Assembly: GCA_019843655.1 (NCBI GenBank)
Contig: JACDQD010000102.1
Span: 7,325,501-7,389,500, forward strand
Source: Lethocerus indicus
Taxonomy: Eukaryota; Arthropoda; Insecta; Hemiptera; Belostomatidae
Reading direction: 5' to 3'
DNA: 64,000 nucleotides
The notes under the pieces were generated by a model. That model was not told the origin of the DNA and searched no databases. It was given only the letters and a program-made list of their open reading frames with translations. Each line of letters starts with the position of its first letter. Within the stretch, counting starts at the first letter, position 1. A program made the position numbers and the translations under genes. Shown here in pieces: positions 54,701 through 64,000 of this stretch.

Positions 54701-57700
54701 AGGACAAATGTGCATAACCAATATGCGCTTATATAATATATTTTATTAATCATCTACGTTATTTTCTTCATTTGTATGTTTCCTGTTAACCGACACATCT
54801 AAACATCGAACTGACAGAAATCTTTACTTTGAGGAGATATTATTGAGAATGTGGTAAGTGAATGAGTGAGTTATTACTTATGAGTAATTAATATTTAGAT
54901 TCATATAGATGCGAGGATATATAGTAAAAAATATTAGCAGAGCTGAAACAATTTCCGAAAAAGATAAATTGTAAAATTCCTTACTAAAGGTTAAGGGCTT
55001 TATGACATGCATGTCGATAGCAATCAGTAGCTCGGCTGAAAAATAAAATTACATGTACAAATACATATTATATACATATTTCTCGCTATTTTGATTAAGC
55101 CATTCTTAATTTCAATTTTCATTCTCTTCTTGAAAACCGGTAGAGAGGTTTCTAGTAGGGAGACGTGCGGCGAATTTAAACTTTCCTAGCGATCATTTTC
55201 CTCCCCCTTACCGGGGATACAATTTCATTCGGGGCGTATTATAACAAGTTGGGGAAACGAGATCCCCACCCGTTTTATCCGTTGTTAAACAAAATTTTTC
55301 AGGAAGTGATAATATCGAACTGGCCTTGGCGCGCATTTACCCGGAGGGTCTGAAAACTTTAGCGAGCAAATGGTGGGACGGTTCGTAAGAACGGGCGCAA
55401 GGTTTCAAAATAATTTTATTCTAGGAGGCGGATGATTGTCCTCCCGGGCGTTTTACCCCAACTGAGTAAAAGCGTTTTATACCGGCCATTGTCTTTAGGC
55501 GGGACAAGGGAAGCTTTTAGTATTATATTTACGATACTGGAATTACAAGAGCTCCAGCCCAGCCCGCGTCCCTACACGGCGATAACGCCCCGCCCAATGT
55601 GCCCGGCCCAGGAGTAATAGCCCCCAGCGTATAGCAAAACGCACTTAGTTATTTTGTTTTTCTTTTAATATACTGTTTCTTCCGAGTGGAAAACTATTTA
55701 GGCAAATGGCGCGGCCATCAATGAAACCATTTATTTACTCCTATTTCCTAGAATAACCCTAAATTAAGAGTAATTTATGATGTGCTAATAATGAGACAAT
55801 GGAACGATATAGATGACAGACGCGATATTCTTCTTGACAAAAACGGTGAGGATCTGTGAATTTGGTTAAAAAAACAGTTTCATAATAAAGGTGCTCCTTA
55901 TCTTGGGATTAGGCTAAGAACTAAAACCCTGCACCTCTTCACCATCACTGGTGGGCCTTCAACAATTATTTGACTAGTCGAAGATTTTTCGATAAATTTA
56001 AGATTCGTTTTGATTTGCAGATCGTAAAAATTGTCGAAAGCCAAAACTTGGAAGCGGAGTCGGCCGAAAACATGGATTTCGGGGGATTTGAAGGTATACG
56101 GTCGGATGAGGTGGAAGATTTTCCGGCGCCCCACGAGGCAGAACTCGCGTTTGAAGTCCTGCAAATGCTTGACACAGGTGTACTACCAAAAGGGCAGGTG
56201 AATAGCGGCATGAGTTTGCGCCTCATATCACTGCATGTAATCTTTCAACGTTCGTTGGAATTAGCTGGCACTCTCGCTAGTAGAATTTTACATTCGGATA
56301 ATAAAACCGAAGCAAGATAAGCAAAGTGTAATTTTATAAAGTTCAAATAATATAGATGTTTTCATCATTTTAATTTGTAACGTTCCGAAAATTGTTGTAT
56401 TAATGGCTCCTCTAGCCAGAATAAGGTATTCTAAGTTGTACTCCTTTTAGGCCGCATTAGTCCGCTCGGATGGAGCCTTCTACCTACTGCTAGCAGTGGT
56501 ACAACTCCGTTTAGTGCCCAGTTCTAAAGTAAACGAACAGATATATCGAGTACCGACCTTCGAGTCCATTCCTCCAGTTCCGACCTTGGACTTCTTTCCG
56601 AAACGCACGACGTCCACCATTTCGGGCGTGTAGGTGTGGATGAGTCGGGCGCCCTCCTGGGACGGCGGGCACGTGTAGATGCCGTCCACGTCAGACATCA
56701 GAATAAGCAGGTCGGCCTGCACTTCGGCCGCCAACATCGCCGCCAGGCTGTCGTTGTCTTTCAGCGCAATAACCTAACAACAATATATTCTATTGGCATG
56801 CATATAATATATAATTCAGCAGCACAAATTATACAAGATCGGATCTTACCAACAGGAGCACTTTTTGAGGAGAGGATATATTTGATACCTGTACTGGTTT
56901 GTACCCACCTTATTAGCATTCGGCATGCATAAATACATAGAATATTGGCGGGTAGACGTTTAGAGTATAAAAAGTTTACCAAAGAAAAAATCAGTTATAT
57001 TTTTTCTGAACAAACGAGAAATTTTCTGAAATGATTTAATAGCGCCCAAATGCTAGTGTACGGTTAATGGAAAATTGATTGAACGAACTCCTCTTTTGTC
57101 TTCGAATCCCCCATTTCGCCGGAGGAATAAATCCGTGAGTTCATACGATGTAAAAAAAAAGAAATATCCGCGTATTCAATTTCCGTCGACGTACAGATTA
57201 GCATTGGCGGCGCGGCGAAAAACTGGGCCCTCGCGCCCTGCCAAAGCCAAATTTATGAACCAATTCAAACGAGGCCCACGATCGAACGGATGAAAAAAAG
57301 GAGGATTTCGATTGTGTCCTTCAATATCTCTCTTAGAGAGGATGCCCTCTATCCTCAATATCCTCTTTTAGCTGGAATAAATCGCCCGGGCTCGCATCGG
57401 AACGGCACGACAGCTCGATTAGAAAATCCGTATCGGAATAGGTTTCGGCCGACATTTCTTAGCGTGAATGAAGAATATAGGATATATTCTTCTATAATGT
57501 AGGGGATATTGGAACATCGGCATAGCAACACTGATGACGGCACCAGTGAGGATTCCGAAACGTCGGCAGCTGACCACACCCAGGGGACCTCCACTGGGGG
57601 TTAAACCTTTCTACTCGAACTCGCTCATGCGTTCTTCGAAAAATGAATCTCGGACGGATAGGGTTCAACACCTGCTGCCCAAGGTATCACGTAATCTTGC

Positions 57701-60700
57701 CGAGCTCTTAGATAGTAATAATTCGAATTCTGGTCGCGGAAACCTTCGCCCATCCATACCAGGCGTAAGCATTATTTTCTGTTTATGATTTATGTTTATG
57801 TTGTTGTAAGCTACTTAAGTTTTGTAAGACACAAAAATATAAATTTTGTGTGTATTAATTAAAATGTATATTATTATACAACAGCCGATTACTTATGACC
57901 GCCCCATTTATTGGTGGATCCCCGTTGTATTATCGTGTCGTGCACGGCTCCGGTTAACGTTTCATAATAACAAACTGGAGGGTCTGTTAATATTGTATAA
58001 ATTATTTAATGAGCTCTTTCGTGCCAAAATATCGACGCCCAACGTTGGTCCCCCGTAATTGGAAACAAGTAGTGGGCCGAGCAACACTCCCGGTTTATTT
58101 TCCCATCATAAATATTCAGGGTTTTTGTTTTTTTTTGTTACCTTGGCTCCGGTTTTGCTGACTGGAAATTCATCGTCGTGACGCGGGGGCGTGACTGCGT
58201 CGTTTGTATTTATGATGGGCACTATGTTGAGACTGATCAGTTCGGACAAGGTGCTGAAAAGGTTCCTTTTCGTCTCCTCGTTGCGGAAATCCGGTTTTGT
58301 CACCAACACCTGCGGAGAGCAAAAATAAAATACTTCAAGCCAGAATATCTAAATTCTACCACATCGGTGGTATTCGTTTCTGAAATAATACAAATTTATA
58401 ATTCACAAGTATTAAAGGTAAACTTGTACAATTTAAAACGAGGAAGTATTAGTACACCAGTTTGTGTTCCTGCCATGTCTCCTGTGAACATTTCTATTTG
58501 GGACATTGAGGGGAAGTGTCTACTACATTAACTGCTGGTGCTATACTAAGCAACTCCTGGTAAAACAGAGACAGTATTTTTTAATTTTTTGTTGGCCTAT
58601 TGTAATTAATTCCCCTTAAGTAATTGCCCTTTCTTAAGAAGCGCAAAAATTAATGTAGTTTTAAAAGAACTTCTATCTATTGCTGTTATTAATGTAATTA
58701 AATAGTGTCAGAGAAAATCCCGTCCGTGCATTATTAAGTTTACAATGAACAAATAGTAATTGCGGTGTAGTCTAGATCGATCGATTAATTATTAAAATAA
58801 ATGTTTTTAACTTCATTCGACCTTTCTGTATTGCAGGCTGGAAGGTTTTAAATCAAACTCTCGATTGGTAGCGTTCCTTATTCGTGTTTGCGCTTAGCGA
58901 GGTTAGCGTATTCACGTGTATTGAATGCATTATACTCTTATCGTCGGGGGCTCGGGCATAAAGCGTGTTTACCGGGACCAGGGCTCCTTTTGTGCGACCC
59001 ACCCCCGCCGCCGCCACTCCAGACGATAAAGTCCTGCCAGCATTTCATCCCCAGCGGGGAGTTTTCCTGGGACGACAATATAAAAATTTCGTTATTCCAC
59101 AATTGGCCCCGTCGAAGGCCGAGCCACCAGTCGGTTGAAGAGGAAGGGAATCATCAAAATAAGATCAAAATTCCAGCATTTGTGATTTTTTTTCATTCAA
59201 CTCTATTGTTTGATCCTTCGTTAGGCGGTTAGCATTATAAAATACTGTATTCTCTACCTTCCGACAGAACGTGTAATGATATCTAATTAATGTCCACACT
59301 TCGAGGGCCAGTGTATGTAACTTTTTTTAATTATTCCAAAGTTACGATTTTTATCCCTCTTCAATGCGGATCAACGCAGGCGTCAGATTCAATCGATTTA
59401 GCCCCAGATTTTCGCGTTGAATTTATCGGAAACGACGTGCGATCGCGTGCCTCTACGCTACGTCGCAATTTAATCTCGAAATAAACCCTAAGGATATTGA
59501 ATAGGGCGACAATTTATATTTCATACAAGGGTAAATTCACAAGTAAGACAAATCGAGAAACTATTCTGAAAACTATACAACGTTCGAGAATAACGCCATT
59601 CAGTCTCTGAGATTAGTAAATAAAATTGTAAATAGTCATCCTTTAGAAACCAGTTTCATTTAATTTCTGCTTAAATTGTGGTTGTTTTTTGTCCTCATGA
59701 AAAAATATTATTAAATTAATGATATCGGTGTGTACGACATGTTATTCAAATTTACTAATAAAGATAATAATCACCATAATGATTAGAGAGGAACCGCAGA
59801 ACAATTTCCAGCAAGGAGGTTTCATCCGAGTTCAAACGAAATTAAGGCACTGCTGGGATATAACTCGAAAGGACGGGATGGAGCGAATTGTTTCATGTGG
59901 TTGGTGTGGGGAGGGGAAGGTAAACGCTTTGAGCACACCTGCATTTTAGTTTCTCCTTTGGGCCAACACAAAGGTACCGAATGGGGCTTTTGTCGTTGTC
60001 ACTAAGAAATGGGTATACGCTTTCAAACTAGGGTGGAATTGTGAAGGATACACGTTGTAAGGAATATAATAATTACCAGTGAATTTTTGTTGAAATTATA
60101 ATAATGTATAAGAAATTTAATTTCAATTACCTGAGCAATTTTGACACCGTACTGGGCGAACATGGCGTCGTAGAGGGACATAAGTCCTGATTGACCTACG
60201 GCAGCTGCCGCCCTGGGCTCCAGCAGAGTTCCTGTTTCCTGTAAGCCAAATATTAAACATATGACTTGATCAAAATTTAATAAATAATGGACGAATAGTT
60301 GTACTAACAGATTATATACGGACTCAACATTCAACGGGACACAACTAACTATAGCCTCGTCCCGGAAACTGGTTGGCGTGTGCCATCGTATCCCTGATAT
60401 ATCGCGGAATGTTCTTTTGTGAAGTGCCGAATAGGAATCCGCTGGCGGATTTAAATAATGAGCGGATTTAAAGGAATGGCGCGTGGGCAGCATTCGGGAG
60501 CGTTGAAGGAGAAAGTTCACCCGCATTTTCTCGATCAGATCCGCAGATAGAGCACCTTTCGTAATTGAATTTTAAAATTTATTTCCGAATCCCATTCGGA
60601 TCTCAATAATGCAGTGGAAGCGGAAGCGGACGACACGTTCCGCCCCCGCCCCTCAAGGTCTGTAAATGGCAGTATTTTTCGTTTGAATGAATGATCAAAT

Positions 60701-61432
60701 ATATGGAGCAGGCGCGAGACGAGACCGAGTTCCACGTGACAAGCTTCAACCGAGCCCTTATATTCTAGGAAACTCCTTTCAATATAGAGTCGGATAAAAA
60801 TCAATAGGATCGCCCCTCGGACCGAAACGCCCTTTTAGAAATACATTAATAAAGTAAGGCCCCTCGGAGTGTTTTCCAAACTCTCGAAAGACGATTATAA
60901 TTTCAACAGTTTTAGCATTCATTAAAGTATTAAGGAATCTTGGCCTAGAGTAAGTAGTAAGCAATAATAGAATATATTTTAAAATGTTTATCGCCCCCTT
61001 TTTCGCTAACGGACTGTGTCAACACGAAATTTGTTTCGAAATAAGAAAAACAATTCTGCGCTGTATTAGCGGTGATGCGAAGGTTTGTATATTTTATTCG
61101 TGTTATTTAATACTGACCGATCTGGTATGGTCCTTAGGGGAGAGGGTCTCCCTCATGCTGAGCGACATGAGGAGCTCTTGGGCGAGCTTCTGTTTTCCGA
61201 AGGCGACAGCTCCGCTGGTGACCATGATGCACTCGCGGCCCTCGACGTGGCACTCGGCCACCTGTTCAACGATGGAGGCCAGCCTGCCCAGCGCCAGCCC
61301 GTGCTCGTCCTCCCGGGTTATCACAGCGCTACCCAACTTGATGACCACCCGGCGCGCGTATTTGAACTGGCTCCGCTCCGTGAAAGTCACCTGCCGCCGC
61401 TCCGAACGCTCCAGAGCACGCCGAACGTCCTC
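33628..61432 (-). CDS. P5CS: delta-1-pyrroline-5-carboxylate synthase (P5CS), 13 exons, 5' end missing, frameshift in exon 6
   Basis: A bifunctional mitochondrial enzyme. The N-terminal glutamate-5-kinase phosphorylates glutamate with ATP; the C-terminal gamma-glutamyl-phosphate reductase uses NADPH to form glutamate semialdehyde, which cyclises to P5C for proline and ornithine. Exons: 61432-61118, 60238-60131, 58309-58142, 56773-56558, 52559-52394, 51405-51195, 50124-49973, 48892-48755, 45366-45171, 43768-43647, 42782-42596, 35142-35047, 33791-33628. They encode about 745 residues; human and fly enzymes have about 770-795, so only the leader is missing. Kinase motifs: [38 protein letters not shown]. 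Reductase motifs: [42 protein letters not shown] with the catalytic Cys, RIHARGPVG. All introns have GT/AG ends and phases agree, except that exon 6 holds one extra base, so the gene as written does not encode the second half. Introns not listed separately show nothing notable. Confidence 0.93.
35047..35142 (-). CDS. P5CS: P5CS exon 12
   Basis: Follows TATTTCAG and ends before GTGAGT. It encodes [23 protein letters not shown], shown here as one stretch of family-specific residues of the reductase domain: DSACVF, NAS-RF and GYRFGLG. It carries one base at each junction, consistent with its neighbours. Confidence 0.92.
35143..42595 (-). other. P5CS intron 11, 7.45 kb
   Basis: Largest intron of the gene. 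It contains several GC- and CpG-rich pockets (about 36240-36540, 39290-39720, 41040-41300, 41560-42010) inside AT-rich DNA, and no supported gene. Open frames over the pockets run on both strands and look compositional. Confidence 0.5.
42596..42782 (-). CDS. P5CS: P5CS exon 11
   Basis: Encodes [11 protein letters not shown] and then [14 protein letters not shown], a conserved reductase motif. Starts after TTTCAG; the donor is GTAAGT, leaving one base for exon 12. Confidence 0.92.
43647..43768 (-). CDS. P5CS: P5CS exon 10 (catalytic cysteine)
   Basis: Encodes [19 protein letters not shown]. By homology to gamma-glutamyl-phosphate reductases, the Cys in YPAACNA is the nucleophile that forms the thioester. 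The first codon is completed by one base from exon 9. The donor GTAAGT gives a phase-0 end. Confidence 0.93.
43769..45170 (-). other. P5CS intron 9
   Basis: 1.4 kb. Holds a C run near 44580-44589 and an imperfect inverted repeat (10 perfect bases, 45005-45014 with 45080-45089). No gene seen. Confidence 0.5.
45171..45366 (-). CDS. P5CS: P5CS exon 9
   Basis: Starts [11 protein letters not shown] after ATTTCAG, then [26 protein letters not shown] and KALKI. The donor is GTAATT with one base carried over to exon 10. Confidence 0.92.
45367..48754 (-). other. P5CS intron 8, 3.4 kb
   Basis: AT-rich. I see no gene, RNA or mobile element. The 116-codon minus-strand frame at 45651-46001 has no motif. 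Confidence 0.5.
48755..48892 (-). CDS. P5CS: P5CS exon 8
   Basis: Encodes [13 protein letters not shown], the cofactor-binding core of the reductase, and [10 protein letters not shown]. Acceptor TTTTCAG, donor GTAAGT, 46 whole codons. Confidence 0.93.
49973..50124 (-). CDS. P5CS: P5CS exon 7
   Basis: Encodes [22 protein letters not shown] and [19 protein letters not shown]. After the acceptor TTCTAG it needs a single base carried from exon 6. Exon 6 supplies two in the frame it starts in and one in the frame it ends in, which is how the frameshift shows. Read without correction, translation stops at TGA 50048-50046. Confidence 0.92.
51195..51405 (-). CDS. P5CS: P5CS exon 6 with one-base frameshift
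   Basis: The first part reads [28 protein letters not shown] and DLTEATKAG in the frame set by exon 5. From about 51259 homology goes on in another frame: [18 protein letters not shown], which is the expected next segment (fly-type sequence is K-P-L-L-S-R-L-S-L). One extra base within the TATAT at about 51259-51255 explains both halves. Donor GTAGTT. Confidence 0.9.
52394..52559 (-). CDS. P5CS: P5CS exon 5
   Basis: Encodes [19 protein letters not shown], then [13 protein letters not shown], the end of the kinase domain and the linker. Acceptor ATGATAG, donor GTAAGG, with one base carried over to exon 6. Confidence 0.92.
52560..56557 (-). other. P5CS intron 4, 4.0 kb
   Basis: Mostly AT-rich without genes. 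It contains a possible coding exon on the opposite strand at 56021-56197, listed separately. Confidence 0.5.
56021..56197 (+). CDS. candidate exon of an unknown gene, opposite strand within P5CS intron 4
   Basis: A 177-base phase-0 interval lies between TTTGCAG (ending 56020) and CAG/GTGAAT (56198). It encodes 59 acidic residues with Glu/Asp-rich blocks such as [10 protein letters not shown] and [10 protein letters not shown]. Codons begin with purines far more often than chance would give, a mark of coding sequence. I recognise no family and find no partner exons nearby. The minus strand of the same interval is also open, so composition or an old transposon fragment could explain it. Confidence 0.22.
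56558..56773 (-). CDS. P5CS: P5CS exon 4
   Basis: Starts [18 protein letters not shown], then [12 protein letters not shown] and [15 protein letters not shown], the C-terminal signature of the glutamate-5-kinase fold. Phase 0 at both ends; donor GTCGGT is weak but fits. Confidence 0.93.
56774..58141 (-). other. P5CS intron 3
   Basis: 1.4 kb. Contains a repeat-like motif with CTGATGA and CCGAAAC at about 57527-57575; otherwise no gene seen. Confidence 0.5.
57527..57575 (+). repeat. CTGATGA...CCGAAACGTCGG repeat-like motif
   Basis: CTGATGA, a CGG-to-CCG enclosed spacer, then GAAACGTCGGCAGCTGAC. The pieces CUGAUGA and GAAA are those of the hammerhead ribozyme core, and similar strings recur in retroelement-derived repeats of invertebrates. 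Stem II pairs poorly, so I do not call a ribozyme. Confidence 0.25.
58142..58309 (-). CDS. P5CS: P5CS exon 3
   Basis: Encodes [26 protein letters not shown] and NTNDAV, conserved kinase-domain segments. Acceptor CCGCAG, donor GTAACA, 56 whole codons. Confidence 0.93.
58310..60130 (-). other. P5CS intron 2
   Basis: 1.8 kb without a supported gene. A 114-codon plus-strand frame at 58888-59232 has no motif. Confidence 0.5.
60131..60238 (-). CDS. P5CS: P5CS exon 2
   Basis: Encodes [20 protein letters not shown] and [11 protein letters not shown]. Acceptor CTTACAG, donor GTAATT, 36 whole codons. The longer open frame around it (to 60526) is intron sequence. Confidence 0.93.
61118..61432 (-). CDS. 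P5CS: P5CS exon 1 of the visible set (kinase N-terminus)
   Basis: Encodes [37 protein letters not shown] and [13 protein letters not shown]. The open frame begins upstream with TTG, not ATG, so this is an internal exon. CGTCAG ending at 61433 is a possible but weak acceptor; a second in-frame CAG/GTG lies further inside, just before VTFTERS. The donor is GTCAGT. The exon with the initiator Met and mitochondrial leader was not found. Confidence 0.9.
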
Positions 61433-64000
61433 CTGACGACCGGCCAAGTTTCAAAGTCCAATTCAAAAAATTATTCATTTCGATATCTATTGTTACTGTC
61501 ATTTACAGAATTACACTATTGTCTTTGTAACTGAATCACTAGATTTAGTTAGGAATAGTTGAAAGAAAATTGATTGCAGATTAACATATTTTACAATAGG
61601 TATTAATGCAGTCTTCGTCAGAATTATTTGTAAAAATTATCGTAACTTTCTCTCTCTCCAACTTGCAAAGAAAAGCTGCCATAAAAAGTGGTTTTTCAAA
61701 GTAAAAATCGGGTTAGAATGTGGGTTTTTATTAATGTAACGATAATTTTTAATTACGAGGATTTATTGCGTCAAATTTATTTATTAATGTTTTTCGTTAC
61801 TAACGCCAGTGTTCCCTGGAAATAGAGTTGAGACAGAATGTGAGAAAGTTTTAACGCTCGAAACTTCAGGAATCCAAAAGGCACCCAATACCCAATACTG
61901 TTAGATTGTCATATTGCTTTTATCAACTCATTTGACCTATCTCCGGTTCCGGACTGCTTTTACGTAATAAGGAATATTAAGCTCACAAAGGTGGGCCCTC
62001 CATTAGGTTGGACGGGGGCGGGGGGAAGGGGTGTTCTGGTGGAATGTTTGGTGTTCTAACGCGGGGCTCAATTTTTGTAAAATATTGAGGGGAGGGGGCA
62101 CTTGTTAAAGTTTCGGGGAGACTCGAACACAAAAAGAAAGTGAGGGGGCCGAGGGGGTAGAGGCGGCTCGAGCTCCACTCCGGGCCCCTCCTCTTAAGTC
62201 CTTTGACGCGGCTTATTTTTTTTATTTTACTTCCCTTTTCGGAAGCGGTAGTGGCATGAGCGCAAAAAAGTTCCCCTTTCGCGGTTTTAAAAAGTACAGA
62301 AACCGGCTCTAGAGCCAGTAGCGTCCGGCCACCCGGGCTCCATGTCATTTGGGAGGGTTGATTGAGCGGACGACGGTATATTTTTGTGTCTGTGTGTATG
62401 TGTGTTTACCATGGACACAGAGTCTGGTACCCGAAGAAACTGGAATTGTGAAAGTGCATATTTATTTCCGCAAACGTTATCGTATTGCAAATCTCGAAGT
62501 CTAAATTTCAGTCCAGTGTCATCTAAAATCATTAAAGGTTTACGTTGTATTTAATTATACGTACTAATTTTGTTTAAATTAGAACTACTACTTACTTTAT
62601 TAGAACTACTTATTAGAAAATTACTCATTTTTCTGGAATTTCAGGTTTATTATTAAATTATAATATTTCGATTGAATATAGTTAGAACAGACATTATAGT
62701 TTGTTCTAAAAGACCTAAAGACTTTAAGTGGTATTTTTATATTCAGTTTTTCAGGCGAATTTTCCACGAGCAATCTTATTTCGCCCCTTCCTACGTATTC
62801 TACAGAAACCTCTACCGGCGAAATATTGTGTTAGCTAATGAAATTTTGGAAAACTCCCTATATAAATTTGTGACAAAGTTCCCACGAAATTTCATCCATT
62901 GCTGGAGTCGGCCCCAAGTTGTTTTAAACAGTCGAGTGCCTTTGTCAACCGTCGCGGGCCCACAAAATCGCCAATCGCCGAGAGCCAATTATGAAAACGT
63001 TCTCTGTTTACTTTACAAAAGTTTCGGGAAACTGTGTTAAATTACAAAAAAAAGAATTAAATTTACTTCAGACGAAACTGAAAGCCCATTGTTGGAGCTG
63101 AGTTGTGTAATTCTGTTGTTCAATTGAATGGAAAGTAAGGCGAAAAAAGCTAAAAGCGTCAGGGATGAGGGTTCCAAAATAATTCCGGGAGCACCAATAA
63201 TGAAAACGGCAAATTTCACCGACCGTGGAAATTTTCCGACAATTTTATAATACGTCCCCGTTCGCCGTCTAACAAAGATCGAAATTCGCCTTTAATGGGA
63301 AAAGAACCGAGAAATCCATTCCAGAGAGAAATTCCGCAACATCCATGAATGCCGCATCGATAGACGATCGGGAATTTTTGAAATTCCTATTAAATCGATA
63401 TCCCTCCATACTTAATAGGAAGATGTTTTACTGTAAAATATAATTTATTAAACTTTACATAACGTCAGGCAAGAATTATAAATTTTCCATCTAAATACTC
63501 CATGTCCCCTTAAAATGTTGTAGTATTACATCATTTATATTTCGTTTAGCGAATTTATCTAATTTCGTCCAATAATATTTATAGAGGTTTACAACCGGTG
63601 CGTGTGCCTGCGCTTATGTCCTGTTAGAACCGGGTGAACCGTGGATCCTCTATAACATTTTTTACATACATTTATAGTGACGTACCCTATAAGGAACTAT
63701 AATAACTACTGCAACTTTGTTTTAAAATGTACATTAAGCCCTTTCTGGAAGCTCTTGCTCTTGGGCAAAGCGCAGAGTACACGCTGGATTACTTCGGCGC
63801 CTCCCTCTCTCGTATTGGGATTTTTCTGTTGTAACGACCCCTCGGGCCGCTCCACCAAAGAAAGCACTTACCCCCGATGAATATCTTAAGAGATATTCCT
63901 TATGAATATGAAGTTCTCGTAACGGTACTCGACGGGTTTTTTGTTTTTCGGCGCACGTGTTGCCCGCCTACATTCCTGCCCTTTGCTCCGTTACACGACC
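61433..64000. other. upstream P5CS intron or 5' region, no exon found
   Basis: About 2.6 kb in which the P5CS first exon could lie, but no minus-strand frame has both an ATG-led amphipathic leader and a usable donor. A (GT)n tract is at 62384-62407. No other gene is supported at the right edge. Confidence 0.45.
62384..62407. repeat. (GT)n simple repeat
   Basis: Interrupted TG dinucleotide run. Confidence 0.8.

Noticed and set aside
60023..60526. 167-codon minus-strand frame read as one protein
   Set aside because: Only 60131-60238 is coding (P5CS exon 2), with good splice sites on both sides; the rest is intron.
63037..63219. Minus-strand frame with a hydrophobic start, considered as the P5CS leader exon
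   Set aside because: It is too hydrophobic for a mitochondrial leader and the frame shows no donor joining it to the kinase exon.
1..64000. tRNA, rRNA, CRISPR or prokaryotic operon features
   Set aside because: No intact cloverleaf, no rRNA-like stretch, no regular spacer repeats; introns and TATA promoters show eukaryotic DNA.

Overview
The window looks like nuclear DNA of an arthropod, most likely an insect. It is AT-rich and gene-poor. Its one conserved enzyme gene is cut into small exons separated by introns of about 0.9 to 7.5 kb with GT/AG borders. Several promoters carry the arthropod pattern of a TATA box followed by an initiator containing CAGT. Nothing in it resembles bacterial operons, CRISPR arrays or phage.

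Right half (33430-61432, minus strand): most of the gene for delta-1-pyrroline-5-carboxylate synthase (P5CS, ALDH18A1 family), the two-domain mitochondrial enzyme that starts proline and ornithine synthesis from glutamate. Thirteen exons can be placed by homology and splice sites. They cover the whole glutamate-5-kinase domain and the whole gamma-glutamyl-phosphate reductase domain (about 745 residues), down to the stop codon and a poly(A) signal. The initiator exon with the mitochondrial leader was not found and may lie beyond the right edge. Exon 6 of the visible set carries one base too many: homology continues in another frame after it. Either the sequence has a one-base error here or this allele is broken.

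Left half (1-33000): mostly DNA in which I see no genes, but it holds two paralogous small-protein genes on the plus strand about 10 kb apart (proteins of 66 and 63 residues). They share a strongly conserved N-terminal block of about 37 residues, a TATA promoter with a CRE-like GACGTCAC box, a short non-coding first exon, and an AUG placed exactly at the first base of exon 2. I do not recognise the family. A third TATA/initiator/intron unit without a long reading frame lies between them (11887-12310). This small cluster is the best candidate for something undescribed in the window.

Mobile-element traces: a foldback element with perfect 75-bp arms flanked by a 15-bp direct repeat (16566-16882), a decayed mariner-type transposase fragment (about 2656-2814), a possible tRNA-derived SINE fragment (about 15690-15745), and a repeat-like motif in a P5CS intron (about 57527-57575). 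All calls come from reading the sequence and remembered family motifs; no database search was run.
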